In this document: piece by piece, positions 1 through 8,986 of the stretch
Position numbering within the stretch: position 1 is the first letter of the stretch
Layout of the letters: each line of letters starts with the position of its first letter
Made by a program: the position numbers and the translations under genes
Assembly: GCF_004088395.1 (NCBI RefSeq)
Contig: NZ_CP035107.1
Location: forward strand, 756,501-820,500
From: Ornithobacterium rhinotracheale
GTDB taxonomy: Bacteria > Bacteroidota > Bacteroidia > Flavobacteriales > Weeksellaceae
Direction: 5' to 3'
Length of the DNA: 64,000 nucleotides
The notes under the pieces: generated by a model
What the model saw: only the letters and a program-made list of their open reading frames with translations
Databases searched by the model: none
What the model was told of the DNA's origin: nothing

Positions 1-291
1 AATCATAATTGCAATGGCATTGCACCCTTCGTTTATGATACATACATAGCGGCCATTCAGCAAGAAACGGCGAAAAGTCTCTCCTGCTATCTGTTCAGAA
101 TTGGCATTGAAGCCCAGCCACTGCATCACTTGTGCGGTGCTTTCTGCCACCCAAGCCGTGAAGGGATCTGCAATTTGTTTTAACTCAGAAAAATGTTGCA
201 AATATTGGCTATACAACAAAGTGAGCACAATATAAGTGATAAAGAATTTGGCAATGAGCCACAATGCGGGTTTAAATTCCTTTAAATTCAT
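1..291 (-). CDS. xrtF: Exosortase family protein XrtF, N-terminal part (runs off the window)
   Basis: Only the first 97 codons are present; the gene continues beyond base 1. The ATG is at 289-291 on the minus strand. The translation has a hydrophobic segment at about residues 9-30 and then the motif NEGCNAIAIM, with Cys at about residue 90. This matches the active-site Cys region (EGCNA) of XrtF, a flavobacterial membrane transpeptidase-like protein related to the exosortases that process PEP-CTERM-type sorting signals. The GAF-domain gene diverging from it is a common neighbour of xrtF in flavobacteria. The conserved downstream Arg and His residues cannot be checked here. The substrate of XrtF is not known to me. 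Confidence 0.8.
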   Translation of the reverse strand, partial: MNLKEFKPALWLIAKFFITYIVLTLLYSQYLQHFSELKQIADPFTAWVAESTAQVMQWLGFNANSEQIAGETFRRFLLNGRYVCIINEGCNAIAIMI

Positions 292-300
292 AATTAAATG

Positions 301-308
301 CAAATGTA
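301..308 (-). promoter_or_regulatory. Candidate -7 element for xrtF
   Basis: On the minus strand the sequence reads TACATTTG, a full match to the Bacteroidota -7 consensus TAnnTTTG, 9 bases before the xrtF ATG. I see no TTTG -33 element at the usual spacing. Confidence 0.35.
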
Positions 309-321
309 GAAGATTATTTTT

Positions 322-329
322 TATTTTTG
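322..329 (+). promoter_or_regulatory. Candidate -7 element for the GAF-domain gene
   Basis: TATTTTTG matches TAnnTTTG, 16 bases before the ATG at 346. No clear -33 TTTG is visible, so the call rests on one half-site in AT-rich DNA. Confidence 0.35.
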
Positions 330-345
330 CCTTAAATTCAGAATT

Positions 346-792
346 ATGAGCGATTTAAGAAAGAGAATTGATACGATTTTTGAGGCAAATCAAGAATTAG
401 ATAGCACTTTACAAAAGATTTGTAAATTGTTGTATGATGAGGTAAAGCACTTCAATTGGGTGGGCTTTTACTTTAAAAATGGAGATAAACAAGAGCTAAA
501 GTTAGGACCTTACGAAGGTGCCCCAACTGAGCACACCATTATTCCATATGGCAAAGGAATTTGCGGACAAGTGGCGGTGAGCAACGAGACTTTTATCTCG
601 CAAGATGTGTATGCCGAGGAAAACTATTTGGCGTGTAGCATTGAGACCAAGGCAGAAATCGTGGTGCCAATTTTTAAAAACGGAGAAAATGTAGGGCAAA
701 TCGATATTGATTCGCATTATGCCAATTCCATCAGCAAGGAAGATGAGGAGTTGCTCAATTACATTTGCGAGCGTGTAGGGAAAATGCTTTAA
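346..792 (+). CDS. GAF-domain protein, free methionine-(R)-sulfoxide reductase (fRMsr) type
   Basis: A 148-residue single GAF domain. The segments GKGICGQVAV, YLACSIETKAEIVVPIF and GQIDIDSH match the free-methionine-R-sulfoxide reductase family (E. coli YebR/MsrC), cytosolic enzymes that reduce free oxidised methionine with thioredoxin. Two of the three cysteines of the E. coli enzyme are present (the GICG and LACS cysteines). The third, about ten residues before GICG, is replaced within APTEHTII. The protein could still work with a two-cysteine relay, or it could be a GAF sensor. It is transcribed alone, diverging from xrtF, and ends at a strong hairpin. Confidence 0.8.
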   Translation: MSDLRKRIDTIFEANQELDSTLQKICKLLYDEVKHFNWVGFYFKNGDKQELKLGPYEGAPTEHTIIPYGKGICGQVAVSNETFISQDVYAEENYLACSIETKAEIVVPIFKNGENVGQIDIDSHYANSISKEDEELLNYICERVGKML

Positions 793-821
793 AATCGGAT
801 TTTTTTCAAAATAATATAAAA

Positions 822-858
822 CCAAGGGCGATTGCTTTTTGCAATCGCCCTTGGCTTT
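822..858. terminator. Bidirectional intrinsic terminator
   Basis: A perfect 14-bp stem (CCAAGGGCGATTGC and its complement) with a TTTTT loop lies between the converging GAF gene and pafA. AT-rich tracts follow on both sides, so it can serve both genes. Confidence 0.8.
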
Positions 859-882
859 TATAAAAGTTTATAATCTTAAAAA

Positions 883-2502
883 TTAAGGTAAAACTTCTTT
901 CATAATGTAGCCTTGTGAGCCGTTTGGAATAGGGATACTCAATTTTTGAGAAAGCGTAGGAGCTACATCGGTAATGTTATAGCGAGTGAAGCTTTCGCCT
1001 GGTTTCACTTTCCAGCCATACCAAATGTTTGGTACATGCGTATCGTATAGGTAAGTAGTCCCGTGAGTGGTACCTTTGGCACCGTATTCCATGTATTGCG
1101 GGTCTAGCAACACAACGATGTCTCCGTTTTGTTTAGGGTCGTAGCCACGCTCGATTAAGCTTAAATTGTAATCAGTTGGGTTTCCTTGCAAGATGTCATT
1201 TCGGGAGTAGGTGCGTGCTACAAATGGTTTTTCGTTTGTCCAGTCGCATATTTCACGAACGATTTTGTCATAATCCAATTTTTTGTTTTTGATGTATTCG
1301 TCGTTCAAGAAAATATTTTGGTTAGAATAATTTGTAATCAATTCTTTGCCATAAATTGGCGTAAAATGTTCTTGCATTTCTTTGAAAAATGCTTTGTAAT
1401 CCAGATTTTTTACATGGTATTTATGGTCGAGCAAGAAGTTTGGATTTTCTGCTGCAGCGTGGTCGGCACTCAAGAAAAGCAGATAATTGCCTTTTCCTAC
1501 TTTTTGGTCAAGGAAGTTTAGTAAATCAGCGATGTTTAGATCTAATCTTAAGTAAGTGTCTTGAATCTCCATAGAACGCGGTGCAAAATTGTGTCCTACA
1601 TAATCGGTAGAAGAGAAGCTAATTGCTAAGAAATCTGTAAATTCTCCTTTTCCTAGATTTTCATGCTCTATGGCTTCTTTGGCTAAATGAGCTACCATAT
1701 CGTTCCCGTAAGGAGTAGTTTTTAATACGCTGTAGTTGCCAGTTTTTTTAGTAACTTTCTTTAAATCATAAGGAAAGACAGGCTTATCTAGCCCAGGGAA
1801 TCCCGCTTCGTATGGGGTGAGGTCTGGAGTGCTCTCGTCGTATTCTTTGGCATCTTTAAGCAATTTCCAGCCTTGTTTTATGAATTTTTCTGGTTCTTTT
1901 TTAGCATTATAATTTTTTACCCACTGTGGCAACTCTTTCATGTAAAATGTGCTTGAGATAAAGTTGCAATTTTTGTCCATCCAGTAAGCCGCATCGGCAA
2001 AGTGCCCAGCTGGCAAAATTGCCCCACGATCTTTTACCGAAATCCCGATTACTTTTCCGCGGAAGTTGTTGTTAAGTTTCAAAGCATCGGTTACGGTAGT
2101 GGCTTTTAGGCGGTGAGGAGACATTCTCCCTTGTTTGTCATCTGGAGCGATGCCCACGCTCTGCATATTGTTATCTGAAGTGCAATACACAAAATCCTTC
2201 TCGCCACGGTGGTACCAGGAGTTCCCTACAATGCCATGAATGGCAGGCGTAGTCCCTGTGTAGAGGCTAGAGTGCCCTGGTGCCGTATAAGTAGGCATAT
2301 AATTGTAGTGTGTGTTTTTGAAATTAAAGCCCTCCCTCATCAATCGCTTAAAACCATCGTTGGAGAAATCACTATTGTAGCGATACAGATAATCGGGGCG
2401 CATTTGGTCCACCACAATGCCTACAACTAGTTTGGGTTGTTCTACTTGCCCAAAGCCCACGCAAAGTGCGCTTAAAGCAAGGCTGCTTAGAATCTTCTTC
2501 AT
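883..2502 (-). CDS. pafA: PafA-type alkaline phosphatase (phosphomonoesterase)
   Basis: 539 residues with an N-terminal signal peptide (MKKILSSLALSALCVG). The motif PTYTAPGHSS places the catalytic Thr at about residue 73, and it is followed by TGTTPAIHG and GNSWY (the Asn of the phosphate pocket). SVKDRGAILPAGH supplies the Lys and Arg that characterise PafA of Elizabethkingia/Flavobacterium. Metal ligands are seen in IVVDQMRPDY, SADHAAAENPN and GTTHGTTY. PafA is a periplasmic, calcium-activated phosphatase that releases phosphate from organic esters and, unlike PhoA, is usually not repressed by phosphate. The gene stands alone with its own terminator. Confidence 0.9.
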   Translation of the reverse strand: MKKILSSLALSALCVGFGQVEQPKLVVGIVVDQMRPDYLYRYNSDFSNDGFKRLMREGFNFKNTHYNYMPTYTAPGHSSLYTGTTPAIHGIVGNSWYHRGEKDFVYCTSDNNMQSVGIAPDDKQGRMSPHRLKATTVTDALKLNNNFRGKVIGISVKDRGAILPAGHFADAAYWMDKNCNFISSTFYMKELPQWVKNYNAKKEPEKFIKQGWKLLKDAKEYDESTPDLTPYEAGFPGLDKPVFPYDLKKVTKKTGNYSVLKTTPYGNDMVAHLAKEAIEHENLGKGEFTDFLAISFSSTDYVGHNFAPRSMEIQDTYLRLDLNIADLLNFLDQKVGKGNYLLFLSADHAAAENPNFLLDHKYHVKNLDYKAFFKEMQEHFTPIYGKELITNYSNQNIFLNDEYIKNKKLDYDKIVREICDWTNEKPFVARTYSRNDILQGNPTDYNLSLIERGYDPKQNGDIVVLLDPQYMEYGAKGTTHGTTYLYDTHVPNIWYGWKVKPGESFTRYNITDVAPTLSQKLSIPIPNGSQGYIMKEVLP

Positions 2503-2835
2503 ATTACTTATTTAGATTTAAGGCACTAAATTAGTAAATTAGCGGCAAGTGAGGCTTATTTTGAGTGTGAAAAAATGTTTAAATTTCTATGCTAAACATA
2601 GCAGGGGCGGGATTCTTTACTTCTTTTTTTTCAATTCTAGTGTTAAAAGTAAAAAAGGTTTTCAACACCCGCCGTTTGAAAATTTTTTAAAGCTTTATGT
2701 ACAAAAGGCTTATCCGTATTTTCAACAAGGAGTGTTCATTTGTGGCTTGCACGCTTTGATATAATTTATATAACTTAGGGCTTCGAAATTTCACCAAATT
2801 AGAATTAACCAACTAAAAAACAAAAGCTTAAAAGT
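2503..2835. other. Intergenic region between divergent pafA and nrdB
   Basis: This 333-base gap has no convincing gene. It must hold the promoters of pafA (leftwards) and the nrd operon (rightwards). The 9-mer TTTTCAACA occurs twice exactly 60 bases apart (2659-2667 and 2719-2727), which could mark a regulator or DnaA-type site. I see no recognisable NrdR box pair. Confidence 0.4.
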
Positions 2836-3810
2836 ATGGGCGTTTTTGATAAAAGAATAAATTACAAACCATTTGAGTATCCAGAGATACTACAATTTAC
2901 CGAGGCTATTAACAAATCATTTTGGGTGCATTCAGAGGTAGATTTCACAGCCGATATTCAGGATTTTCATTCCCAAATATCGGAGCAAGATCGCAATGCT
3001 GTGAAAAACAGCTTGCTAGCCATTGCACAAATCGAAGTAGCCGTGAAAACTTTTTGGGGCAATCTCTATAAACATATGCCAAAACCAGAGATGAATGGAT
3101 TAGGGGCCACCTTTGCAGAGTGCGAATTTAGGCACTCAGAGGCGTATTCAAGGTTGCTCGAAGTTTTGGGCTACAATGATGAGTTTGAAAAAGTGATAGA
3201 AGTCCCAGTCATTAGAAAAAGAATTGAGTACCTCAATGAGGCGCTGAAAGATGCCAACTCGGAAGACCATAAGGCCTATGTAATGTCCCTTTTAATGTTT
3301 AGCATTTTGATTGAAAATGTATCACTATTTAGCCAATTTGCCATCATATTATCATTCACAAGGTTTAGAGGCTATATGAAAAATGTTTCCAACATCATCG
3401 CGTGGACCTCGGTAGATGAGCAAATTCACGCCAATGCAGGAATTTATTTAATCAATAAAATTAAAGAAGAGCAGCCGCAATTATTGCAAGAGAAAGAGGA
3501 TGCGCAAATTTATGCCTTAATCCAAGAATCCATCAATATAGAAGCGCAGATTCTAGACTGGATTTTTGAGCAAGGCGAAATCCCAAATATCACCAAAGAA
3601 AATCTACTAAACTTTATGAAATTCAGGGTGGATGATAGCTTGGTGAAAATCGGAATGAAGCCATTGTTTAATGTACTTAGCGAGGATTATAAAGCAATGG
3701 AATGGTTTGAGCAAGAGGTGTTTGCCAATTCGCTTGATGATTTCTTTGCCAAACGCCCCGTGGACTATACTAAGCACGACAAAAGTTTCTCGGCTAATAA
3801 TTTATTCTAA
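2836..3810 (+). CDS. nrdB: Ribonucleoside-diphosphate reductase, beta (radical) subunit
   Basis: 324 residues. The two metal-ligand helices are visible: FAECEFRHSEAY, where E, H and Y have the spacing of the E. coli ligands Glu115 and His118 and the radical Tyr122, and the second ExxH in SVDEQIHANAG. This is a class I di-metal R2 protein that generates the tyrosyl radical used by NrdA to make dNTPs. It is the first gene of nrdB - small ORF - nrdA. The leader before the ATG is A-rich with no Shine-Dalgarno sequence, as usual for this group. The metal type (Fe or Mn) cannot be decided from sequence by eye. Confidence 0.95.
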   Translation: MGVFDKRINYKPFEYPEILQFTEAINKSFWVHSEVDFTADIQDFHSQISEQDRNAVKNSLLAIAQIEVAVKTFWGNLYKHMPKPEMNGLGATFAECEFRHSEAYSRLLEVLGYNDEFEKVIEVPVIRKRIEYLNEALKDANSEDHKAYVMSLLMFSILIENVSLFSQFAIILSFTRFRGYMKNVSNIIAWTSVDEQIHANAGIYLINKIKEEQPQLLQEKEDAQIYALIQESINIEAQILDWIFEQGEIPNITKENLLNFMKFRVDDSLVKIGMKPLFNVLSEDYKAMEWFEQEVFANSLDDFFAKRPVDYTKHDKSFSANNLF

Positions 3811-3829
3811 AAAATAAAAAGCATAAAAT

Positions 3830-4075
3830 ATGACAGAGGCCATCAAACAAGAAATGATTTACAATTTTAGTAAAGATTTCACCCTCGGCGAATACATTTA
3901 TATGGCAATGGGGCTCGTGGGCGAGCACCGCGTATGTATAGCCGTGGCGTATAAAATAGATTATTGCATCAAAAAAGCCAATCAATTCACCGCCGCAGAT
4001 GCCAATGTGAAATTTACCCATATCAACAAAGTAAAGGTGGGCGAAACAAGCGCCACACAAAAATTTGAATTATAA
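3830..4075 (+). CDS. Small conserved-looking protein between nrdB and nrdA
   Basis: 81 residues, starting 19 bases after nrdB and ending 33 bases before nrdA, in the same direction. The composition is protein-like (IYMAMGLVGEHRVCIAVAYK, two Cys, no low complexity) and the reading frame is unbroken in an otherwise tight operon, so I take it as real. I recognise no domain. Its position suggests a role with ribonucleotide reductase, such as an assembly or regulatory factor, but that is inference from position only. Confidence 0.6.
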   Translation: MTEAIKQEMIYNFSKDFTLGEYIYMAMGLVGEHRVCIAVAYKIDYCIKKANQFTAADANVKFTHINKVKVGETSATQKFEL

Positions 4076-4108
4076 AATTAAAACCCTAAAATATACCAAC
4101 ACAAAAAA

Positions 4109-5764
4109 ATGTCTGAAGAAAAAAATATATGGTGGCTCAATGAGGAGTCTGAACAAATGCTGAACCGTGGATACCTGCTAAAAGGCGAAACCGTAGAGGG
4201 CGCCATAGAGCGCATTACCACCGCCGCTGCCAAAAGACTATACAAGCCAGAGCTACAACCCCGCTTTGAGGAAATCATACGCAAGGGCTGGATGAGCCTC
4301 TCATCACCCGTGTGGGCCAATATGGGTACCCAGCGCGGATTACCCATTTCGTGTTTTAATGTCTATGTACCCGATAGCATAGAGGGAATCACACACAAAT
4401 TAGCCGAAGTCATTATGCAAACCAAAATCGGAGGAGGCACCTCGGGCTACTTCGGAGAGCTAAGACACCGCGGAACAGCCGTTACCGATAATGGTAAATC
4501 TTCTGGTTCTGTAAGTTTTATGAAACTTTTTGATACCGCAATGGATGTGGTTTCTCAAGGAGGTGTTCGCCGTGGAGCGTTTGCGGCCTATCTGGATATA
4601 GATCACCCAGATGTCGAAGAATTTTTGCATATAAAAGACATCGGGAACCCAATCCAAAATTTATTCTATGGCGTGTGCGTGCCAGATTATTGGATGAATG
4701 ATATGATTGAAGGAGATATGGATAAGCGCAGAATTTGGGCCAAAGTGCTAGAATCTCGCCAGAAAAAAGGCCTGCCTTATATCCTCTTCTCAGACAATGT
4801 AAATAGGCAAAAACCACAAGTGTATAAGGACCACAATATGGTCATCAATTCAAGCAACTTATGCTCAGAAATTATGCTACCATCATCAGTAGACGAGTCA
4901 TTCATCTGTTGCCTATCCTCTATGAATTTAGAATTATTTGATGAGTGGAAGGATACCGATGCCGTGCAGCTTGCCATCTACTTCCTTGATGCCGTAATTT
5001 CAGAGTTTATTGAGAAAACAGAAGGGAATTTCTATCTCTCCTCTGCAAGAAAATTTGCTATGCGCCACCGCGCACTCGGGCTTGGTGCGTTGGGCTATCA
5101 CTCCTATTTGCAGAAAAATATGATTCCATTTGAAAGTATGGAGGCTAAGCAATTCAACGCCAAAGCCTTTAAGTTAATCAGAGATGAGGCCATCAAAGCA
5201 AGTGAGCAATTAGCCGAAATCTATGGCGAGCCAGAAATGCTGAAAGAATATGGCCGTAGAAATACCACCCTTATGGCAATTGCGCCCACCACTTCAAGCT
5301 CGGCAATTCTTGGGCAAACTTCTCCAGGGATAGAGCCCTACGCAAGTAATTATTACAAAGCAGGTTTAGCCAAAGGAAACTTTATGCGCCAAAATAAATA
5401 TTTGAAAAAATTATTGGCAGAAAAAGGCATGGATACCGAAGATATTTGGAGAAATATTATGCTAAACCATGGTTCTATTCAGCAATTGGAAGGATTAACT
5501 CAACGAGAAAAAGATGTGTTTAAAACATTCAAAGAAATTTCTCCTATGGAAATCATCACACAAGCTGCTCAGCGTCAGCAGTTCATAGACCAAGCACAGA
5601 GCTTGAACTTAAATATTCCATCGTCTATGCCTGTAAAAGATGTCAATGCTTTGATGATTGAAGCTTGGCGTTTAGGCGTAAAAACTTTGTATTATCAGCG
5701 AAGCCAATCTGTTTCTAAAGAATTGATGGTGAATTTCGTAAAATGTGCAAGCTGCGAAGGATAA
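4109..5764 (+). CDS. nrdA: Ribonucleoside-diphosphate reductase, alpha (catalytic) subunit
   Basis: 551 residues, shorter than the roughly 760 of E. coli NrdA because the N-terminal ATP-cone is absent: the protein starts almost directly at the catalytic barrel. Key residues are visible: LPISCFNV (first redox Cys), NSSNLCSEI (Asn, thiyl-radical Cys and Glu), the second redox Cys near FICCLSSMNL, the tyrosine pair in LYYQRSQ and a C-terminal CASCEG pair that re-reduces the active site. Without an ATP-cone, dATP inhibition of overall activity is not expected at this subunit. It is the last gene of the operon, and a strong terminator follows. Confidence 0.95.
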   Translation: MSEEKNIWWLNEESEQMLNRGYLLKGETVEGAIERITTAAAKRLYKPELQPRFEEIIRKGWMSLSSPVWANMGTQRGLPISCFNVYVPDSIEGITHKLAEVIMQTKIGGGTSGYFGELRHRGTAVTDNGKSSGSVSFMKLFDTAMDVVSQGGVRRGAFAAYLDIDHPDVEEFLHIKDIGNPIQNLFYGVCVPDYWMNDMIEGDMDKRRIWAKVLESRQKKGLPYILFSDNVNRQKPQVYKDHNMVINSSNLCSEIMLPSSVDESFICCLSSMNLELFDEWKDTDAVQLAIYFLDAVISEFIEKTEGNFYLSSARKFAMRHRALGLGALGYHSYLQKNMIPFESMEAKQFNAKAFKLIRDEAIKASEQLAEIYGEPEMLKEYGRRNTTLMAIAPTTSSSAILGQTSPGIEPYASNYYKAGLAKGNFMRQNKYLKKLLAEKGMDTEDIWRNIMLNHGSIQQLEGLTQREKDVFKTFKEISPMEIITQAAQRQQFIDQAQSLNLNIPSSMPVKDVNALMIEAWRLGVKTLYYQRSQSVSKELMVNFVKCASCEG

Positions 5765-5787
5765 TCTTTAGTAATTATTTAATAAAA

Positions 5788-5826
5788 AACGACCTTCGGG
5801 TTATGAGCCCGAAGGTCGTTTTATTT
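5788..5826 (+). terminator. Intrinsic terminator after nrdA
   Basis: A 12-bp perfect stem, ACGACCTTCGGG paired with CCCGAAGGTCGT around a TTATGAG loop, followed by TTTTATTTT. Confidence 0.85.
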
Positions 5827-5849
5827 TATCTCAAAAAAACACCCAAAAT

Positions 5850-6365
5850 CTATTTTTTTGGAGGGAATTTTTTGAATAAATCTTGGATTGCTGATTGAAT
5901 AATCTTCTCCGAATCTGCCCTAGTAGAAAATTCTTTGCAAAACACGCCTTGCCAAATCAAATGTTGATTGCTCGCATTCAGCATTTCAATTACTAAATCT
6001 TTTTGTAATTTTTTGGTTTTGATAGGGATACCCACTTGCATACTTGTTCCAAAACCACCGCCATAGCTACCTGTCCCGATGCCTACGGTATTGGTATTTG
6101 TCACGATTTGCTCGGCTGGTTTTATATCAATCAAAACTTGTGGATTATCCGATTTTTGCCATGATTTAGCTTTCAATTCTTGGTCGATTGCACGCACAAT
6201 TCGTGTTTGGTCGAGCTGATTTACACCGTTCCAATCAATATCCGAGAAATAATTGTAAGTTTTAAGTTGGCTAAAATCCACACCGTGATCGTAGTCGGTA
6301 TCTACATGAGCAGAGATACAAGAGGTTAATAAAAACAACGAAAAGATAAAATATAAATGTTTCAT
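5850..6365 (-). CDS. DUF4136 lipoprotein
   Basis: 171 residues with a lipoprotein signal peptide (FSLFLLTSC, Cys at about 16). The segments VDFSQLKTYNYF, a central Gly-rich stretch (GIGTGSYGGGFG) and DLVIEMLNASNQHLIWQG are typical of DUF4136 proteins, predicted envelope lipoproteins of unknown function. It starts two bases after the murB stop, so it is probably co-transcribed with murB, but a shared function is not implied. Confidence 0.8.
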   Translation of the reverse strand: MKHLYFIFSLFLLTSCISAHVDTDYDHGVDFSQLKTYNYFSDIDWNGVNQLDQTRIVRAIDQELKAKSWQKSDNPQVLIDIKPAEQIVTNTNTVGIGTGSYGGGFGTSMQVGIPIKTKKLQKDLVIEMLNASNQHLIWQGVFCKEFSTRADSEKIIQSAIQDLFKKFPPKK

Positions 6366-6367
6366 AA

Positions 6368-7387
6368 TTAATCAATAATGTTCACCTCTCTTTCTAATTC
6401 TATACCAAACTGATTTTGGATTGATTGGATAATCTCTGTCGAGAAATCATACACTTCTTTTCCTGTCCCAAAATCTGGGTTGATGAGCACCAAAGCTTGC
6501 ATGTGGTGTACGCCCACTTTGCCCATGCGCTTGCCTTTCCAGCCGGCTTTTTCAATCAGCCAGCCTGCAGGAATCTTCACAAGTGTATCGTCTACACGAT
6601 AATGTGGAATTTCGGGATATTTTTGTTCAAGTTTAAGATATGTTTCCTTTGGGACGATTGGATTTTTAAAGAAACTTCCCGTGTTAGGGCAAATTTTTGG
6701 ATCGGGCAATTTGCTCGAACGAATGCTGATTACGGCATCGCTAATTTCTTGAATTGTAGGATTTTCAATATTTTTTGAAGCTAATTCTTGCTGAATTGCT
6801 CCATACGAAATTCGTAATTCGTGGTCTTTTTTAGTCAGTTTGAAAGTTACCGCCGTTACGATAAATTTACCTTTTAATGCTCGTTTAAAGATGGATTCTC
6901 TATATCCAAATTGGCATTCAGCATTACTGAAAGTTTTAAGTGTAAGATTTTCAATGTCAAAAGCTTCTACATGCTCTATGTGGTTTTTGACTTCTACGCC
7001 ATAAGCACCGATATTCTGAATTGGTGAGGCGCCCACTGTGCCAGGAATCAGAGAAAGATTTTCTAATCCGCCCCAATTTTTGGCCAAACAGTTTAAAATA
7101 AATTCATGCCAATTTTCGCCTGCTGCTACTTTAAGCCAAATATGATTTTTGGTTTCTTTTTCTACGGAAATTCCTTTTAAGTCGATTTTTAAAATATCGC
7201 CATCAAAATCATGTAAAAAAAGAACATTTGAGCCTCCTCCCAAAACATAGAAATTCGGATTTTTATTTTCGGTAAAATATTGTTTTAAATCCTCTATGCT
7301 TTCAATTTCAATCAGGCGTTTGGCTTGAACATCGAGTGCGAGCGTAGTAAATTCCTTTAATGATGAATTTTCAATAATTTTAGCCAT
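6368..7387 (-). CDS. murB: UDP-N-acetylenolpyruvoylglucosamine reductase (MurB)
   Basis: 339 residues, type I MurB. The FAD-binding part includes VLGGGSNVLF and LIPGTVGASPIQNIGAYG. FGYRESIFK carries the Tyr-Arg pair, and CPNTGSFFKNP carries the catalytic Ser that protonates the enolpyruvyl group. The cytosolic enzyme uses NADPH to reduce UDP-GlcNAc-enolpyruvate to UDP-MurNAc, the step after MurA (also in this window at 18-19.6 kb). It lies between an aminotransferase gene (3 bases upstream) and the DUF4136 gene. Confidence 0.95.
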   Translation of the reverse strand: MAKIIENSSLKEFTTLALDVQAKRLIEIESIEDLKQYFTENKNPNFYVLGGGSNVLFLHDFDGDILKIDLKGISVEKETKNHIWLKVAAGENWHEFILNCLAKNWGGLENLSLIPGTVGASPIQNIGAYGVEVKNHIEHVEAFDIENLTLKTFSNAECQFGYRESIFKRALKGKFIVTAVTFKLTKKDHELRISYGAIQQELASKNIENPTIQEISDAVISIRSSKLPDPKICPNTGSFFKNPIVPKETYLKLEQKYPEIPHYRVDDTLVKIPAGWLIEKAGWKGKRMGKVGVHHMQALVLINPDFGTGKEVYDFSTEIIQSIQNQFGIELEREVNIID

Positions 7388-7390
7388 GAT

Positions 7391-8587
7391 TTACAAGGTA
7401 TTATTTGGATATTCTTTCAATGCGATTTCTAAGGCATCGAGTGCATCTTTTAAATCCTCGACATTGAGCACATACGCCAATCGAGCTTGGTTTTTACCCA
7501 AATCGGGCGTGAAATAAAAGCCTTGCATAGGGGCAAACATCAGGGTTTTTCCCTCGTGAGAGAAGTCTTTCAATAGCCAAATGGCAAATTTTTCAGCATC
7601 ATCTATGGGCAGCTCCACGGCACAATAAAAGGCACCTGTGGGGGTGGGGCATACCACACCAGGGATTTGATTAAGGCGCTGCACCATAAAGTCGCGGCGT
7701 TTTCTGTACTCTTCGTTGGCTTCTTTTAGGTATTGGTGTGCGTGGTTGAGTGCCACAGTACCTAGTTTTTGGCTTGTGATACAGGGGCTTAGCCTAGCCT
7801 GCCCATATTTTAAGACACTGGCGAGAAAATCTTTATTTTTAGAAACAATCGCGCCGAGGCGTATACCACACATACTGAATCGTTTAGATTCGGAATCAAT
7901 CATAATGGCATTTTGTGCCAATTCTGGGAAATGCAAAATGGAGGTATGCTCCTTTTCGTACGAAAATTCTCGGTACACTTCATCAGAGATGATGAATAAA
8001 TCGTGTTTTAGAGCCAAGTTTTTTAACTGTTCAAACTCTTGCCGAGAGTACATATAGCCCGTGGGGTTTCCAGGGCTACAAATCAGGATTGCCTTAGTTT
8101 TCGGGGTGATTAATTGCTCAAAATCAGCAATGGCGGGAAGGGTGAAGCCATCATTTATATAAGAGGTAACGGGGATAAATTCTACATCGGTCTCGTGGGC
8201 AAAGCCGTTATAATTAGCATAAAAAGGCTCTGGGACTATGATTTCATCGCCCGCATCGGCAATGGCATTAAAGGTGAAAAATAGAGCCTCTGAGCCCCCA
8301 TTGGTGGCAATGATTTCTTCTGGCGAAATAGGGATATTCCGTTGCTTGTAATATTGGCTCAGAGCCTCGCGGTACTCTTGTGTGCCTTCCGAGCTAGTGT
8401 ATGACAAAATATTTTTTTGCCAGTCTTTCAACGCATTGATGGCGCAAGCGGGGCTATCAATATCAGGCTGGCCAATGTTAAGGTAAAAGACTTTTTTGCC
8501 CTCACTCTCAGTGGCTTTGGCGTAAGGCATAAGTTTTCTAATCGGAGATTCTGGCATTTTATGCGCTCTGTTTGATATTTTAGTCAT
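7391..8587 (-). CDS. Class I/II PLP-dependent aminotransferase
   Basis: 398 residues with the fold-type I aminotransferase pattern: NIGQPDIDSP near the N-terminus, NGGSEALFFT, SPGNPTGY, ISDEVYREFSY and the PLP-lysine motif SESKRFSMCG followed by IRLGAIVS. The family (AspC/PatA-like) transfers amino groups between aspartate or aromatic amino acids and 2-oxoacids. The exact substrate cannot be read from the sequence. It is the first gene of a minus-strand operon with murB. Confidence 0.85.
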   Translation of the reverse strand: MTKISNRAHKMPESPIRKLMPYAKATESEGKKVFYLNIGQPDIDSPACAINALKDWQKNILSYTSSEGTQEYREALSQYYKQRNIPISPEEIIATNGGSEALFFTFNAIADAGDEIIVPEPFYANYNGFAHETDVEFIPVTSYINDGFTLPAIADFEQLITPKTKAILICSPGNPTGYMYSRQEFEQLKNLALKHDLFIISDEVYREFSYEKEHTSILHFPELAQNAIMIDSESKRFSMCGIRLGAIVSKNKDFLASVLKYGQARLSPCITSQKLGTVALNHAHQYLKEANEEYRKRRDFMVQRLNQIPGVVCPTPTGAFYCAVELPIDDAEKFAIWLLKDFSHEGKTLMFAPMQGFYFTPDLGKNQARLAYVLNVEDLKDALDALEIALKEYPNNTL

Positions 8588-8698
8588 AACATTAATTTAA
8601 GATGTTTTGTGAACGAATTTAATAACTTGGTATTGTTTTTGTTTATATTTAAACAGTCGTAAAGATACGAAAATTAATAACTAATAAAACACAAAATT

Positions 8699-8968
8699 AT
8701 GAGTAAAGCAAAACAAACAGGAACTATTTTAGGAAGTTTAATTATAGGAGCATTAGCCGGAGGAATTGCCGCTTTGTTATTGACACCACATAGTGGAGAG
8801 GAAACTAGAGAAAAATTGAAAAAAGAGGCAGATAGACTTCGTGAAGAGTTAAAAGATTATAGTTCAGACTTTAGCGATAAGGCTAAAAAGGTAAAGAAAG
8901 ATTTAGAAAAAAAGCTTAAGAAAACAGAAGCTGAGCTTTTAGATATCGAAGAAGAGCTAGGAGTTTAA
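8699..8968 (+). CDS. YtxH-domain small membrane protein
   Basis: 89 residues: a Gly/Ala-rich transmembrane segment (ILGSLIIGALAGGIAALLLTPHSG, residues 9-32) followed by a highly charged helical coiled coil. This is the YtxH (Gas vesicle GvpP-like) architecture, stress-related in Bacillus but otherwise of unknown function. It heads a three-gene operon with a holin-like protein and a hypothetical protein, a recurring trio in flavobacteria. Confidence 0.85.
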   Translation: MSKAKQTGTILGSLIIGALAGGIAALLLTPHSGEETREKLKKEADRLREELKDYSSDFSDKAKKVKKDLEKKLKKTEAELLDIEEELGV

Positions 8969-8986
8969 TTTTTAATCTTGTTAAAT

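Noticed and set aside
2549-2764. 71-codon ORF between pafA and nrdB
   Set aside because: Low-complexity, promoter-like region with no recognisable protein features.
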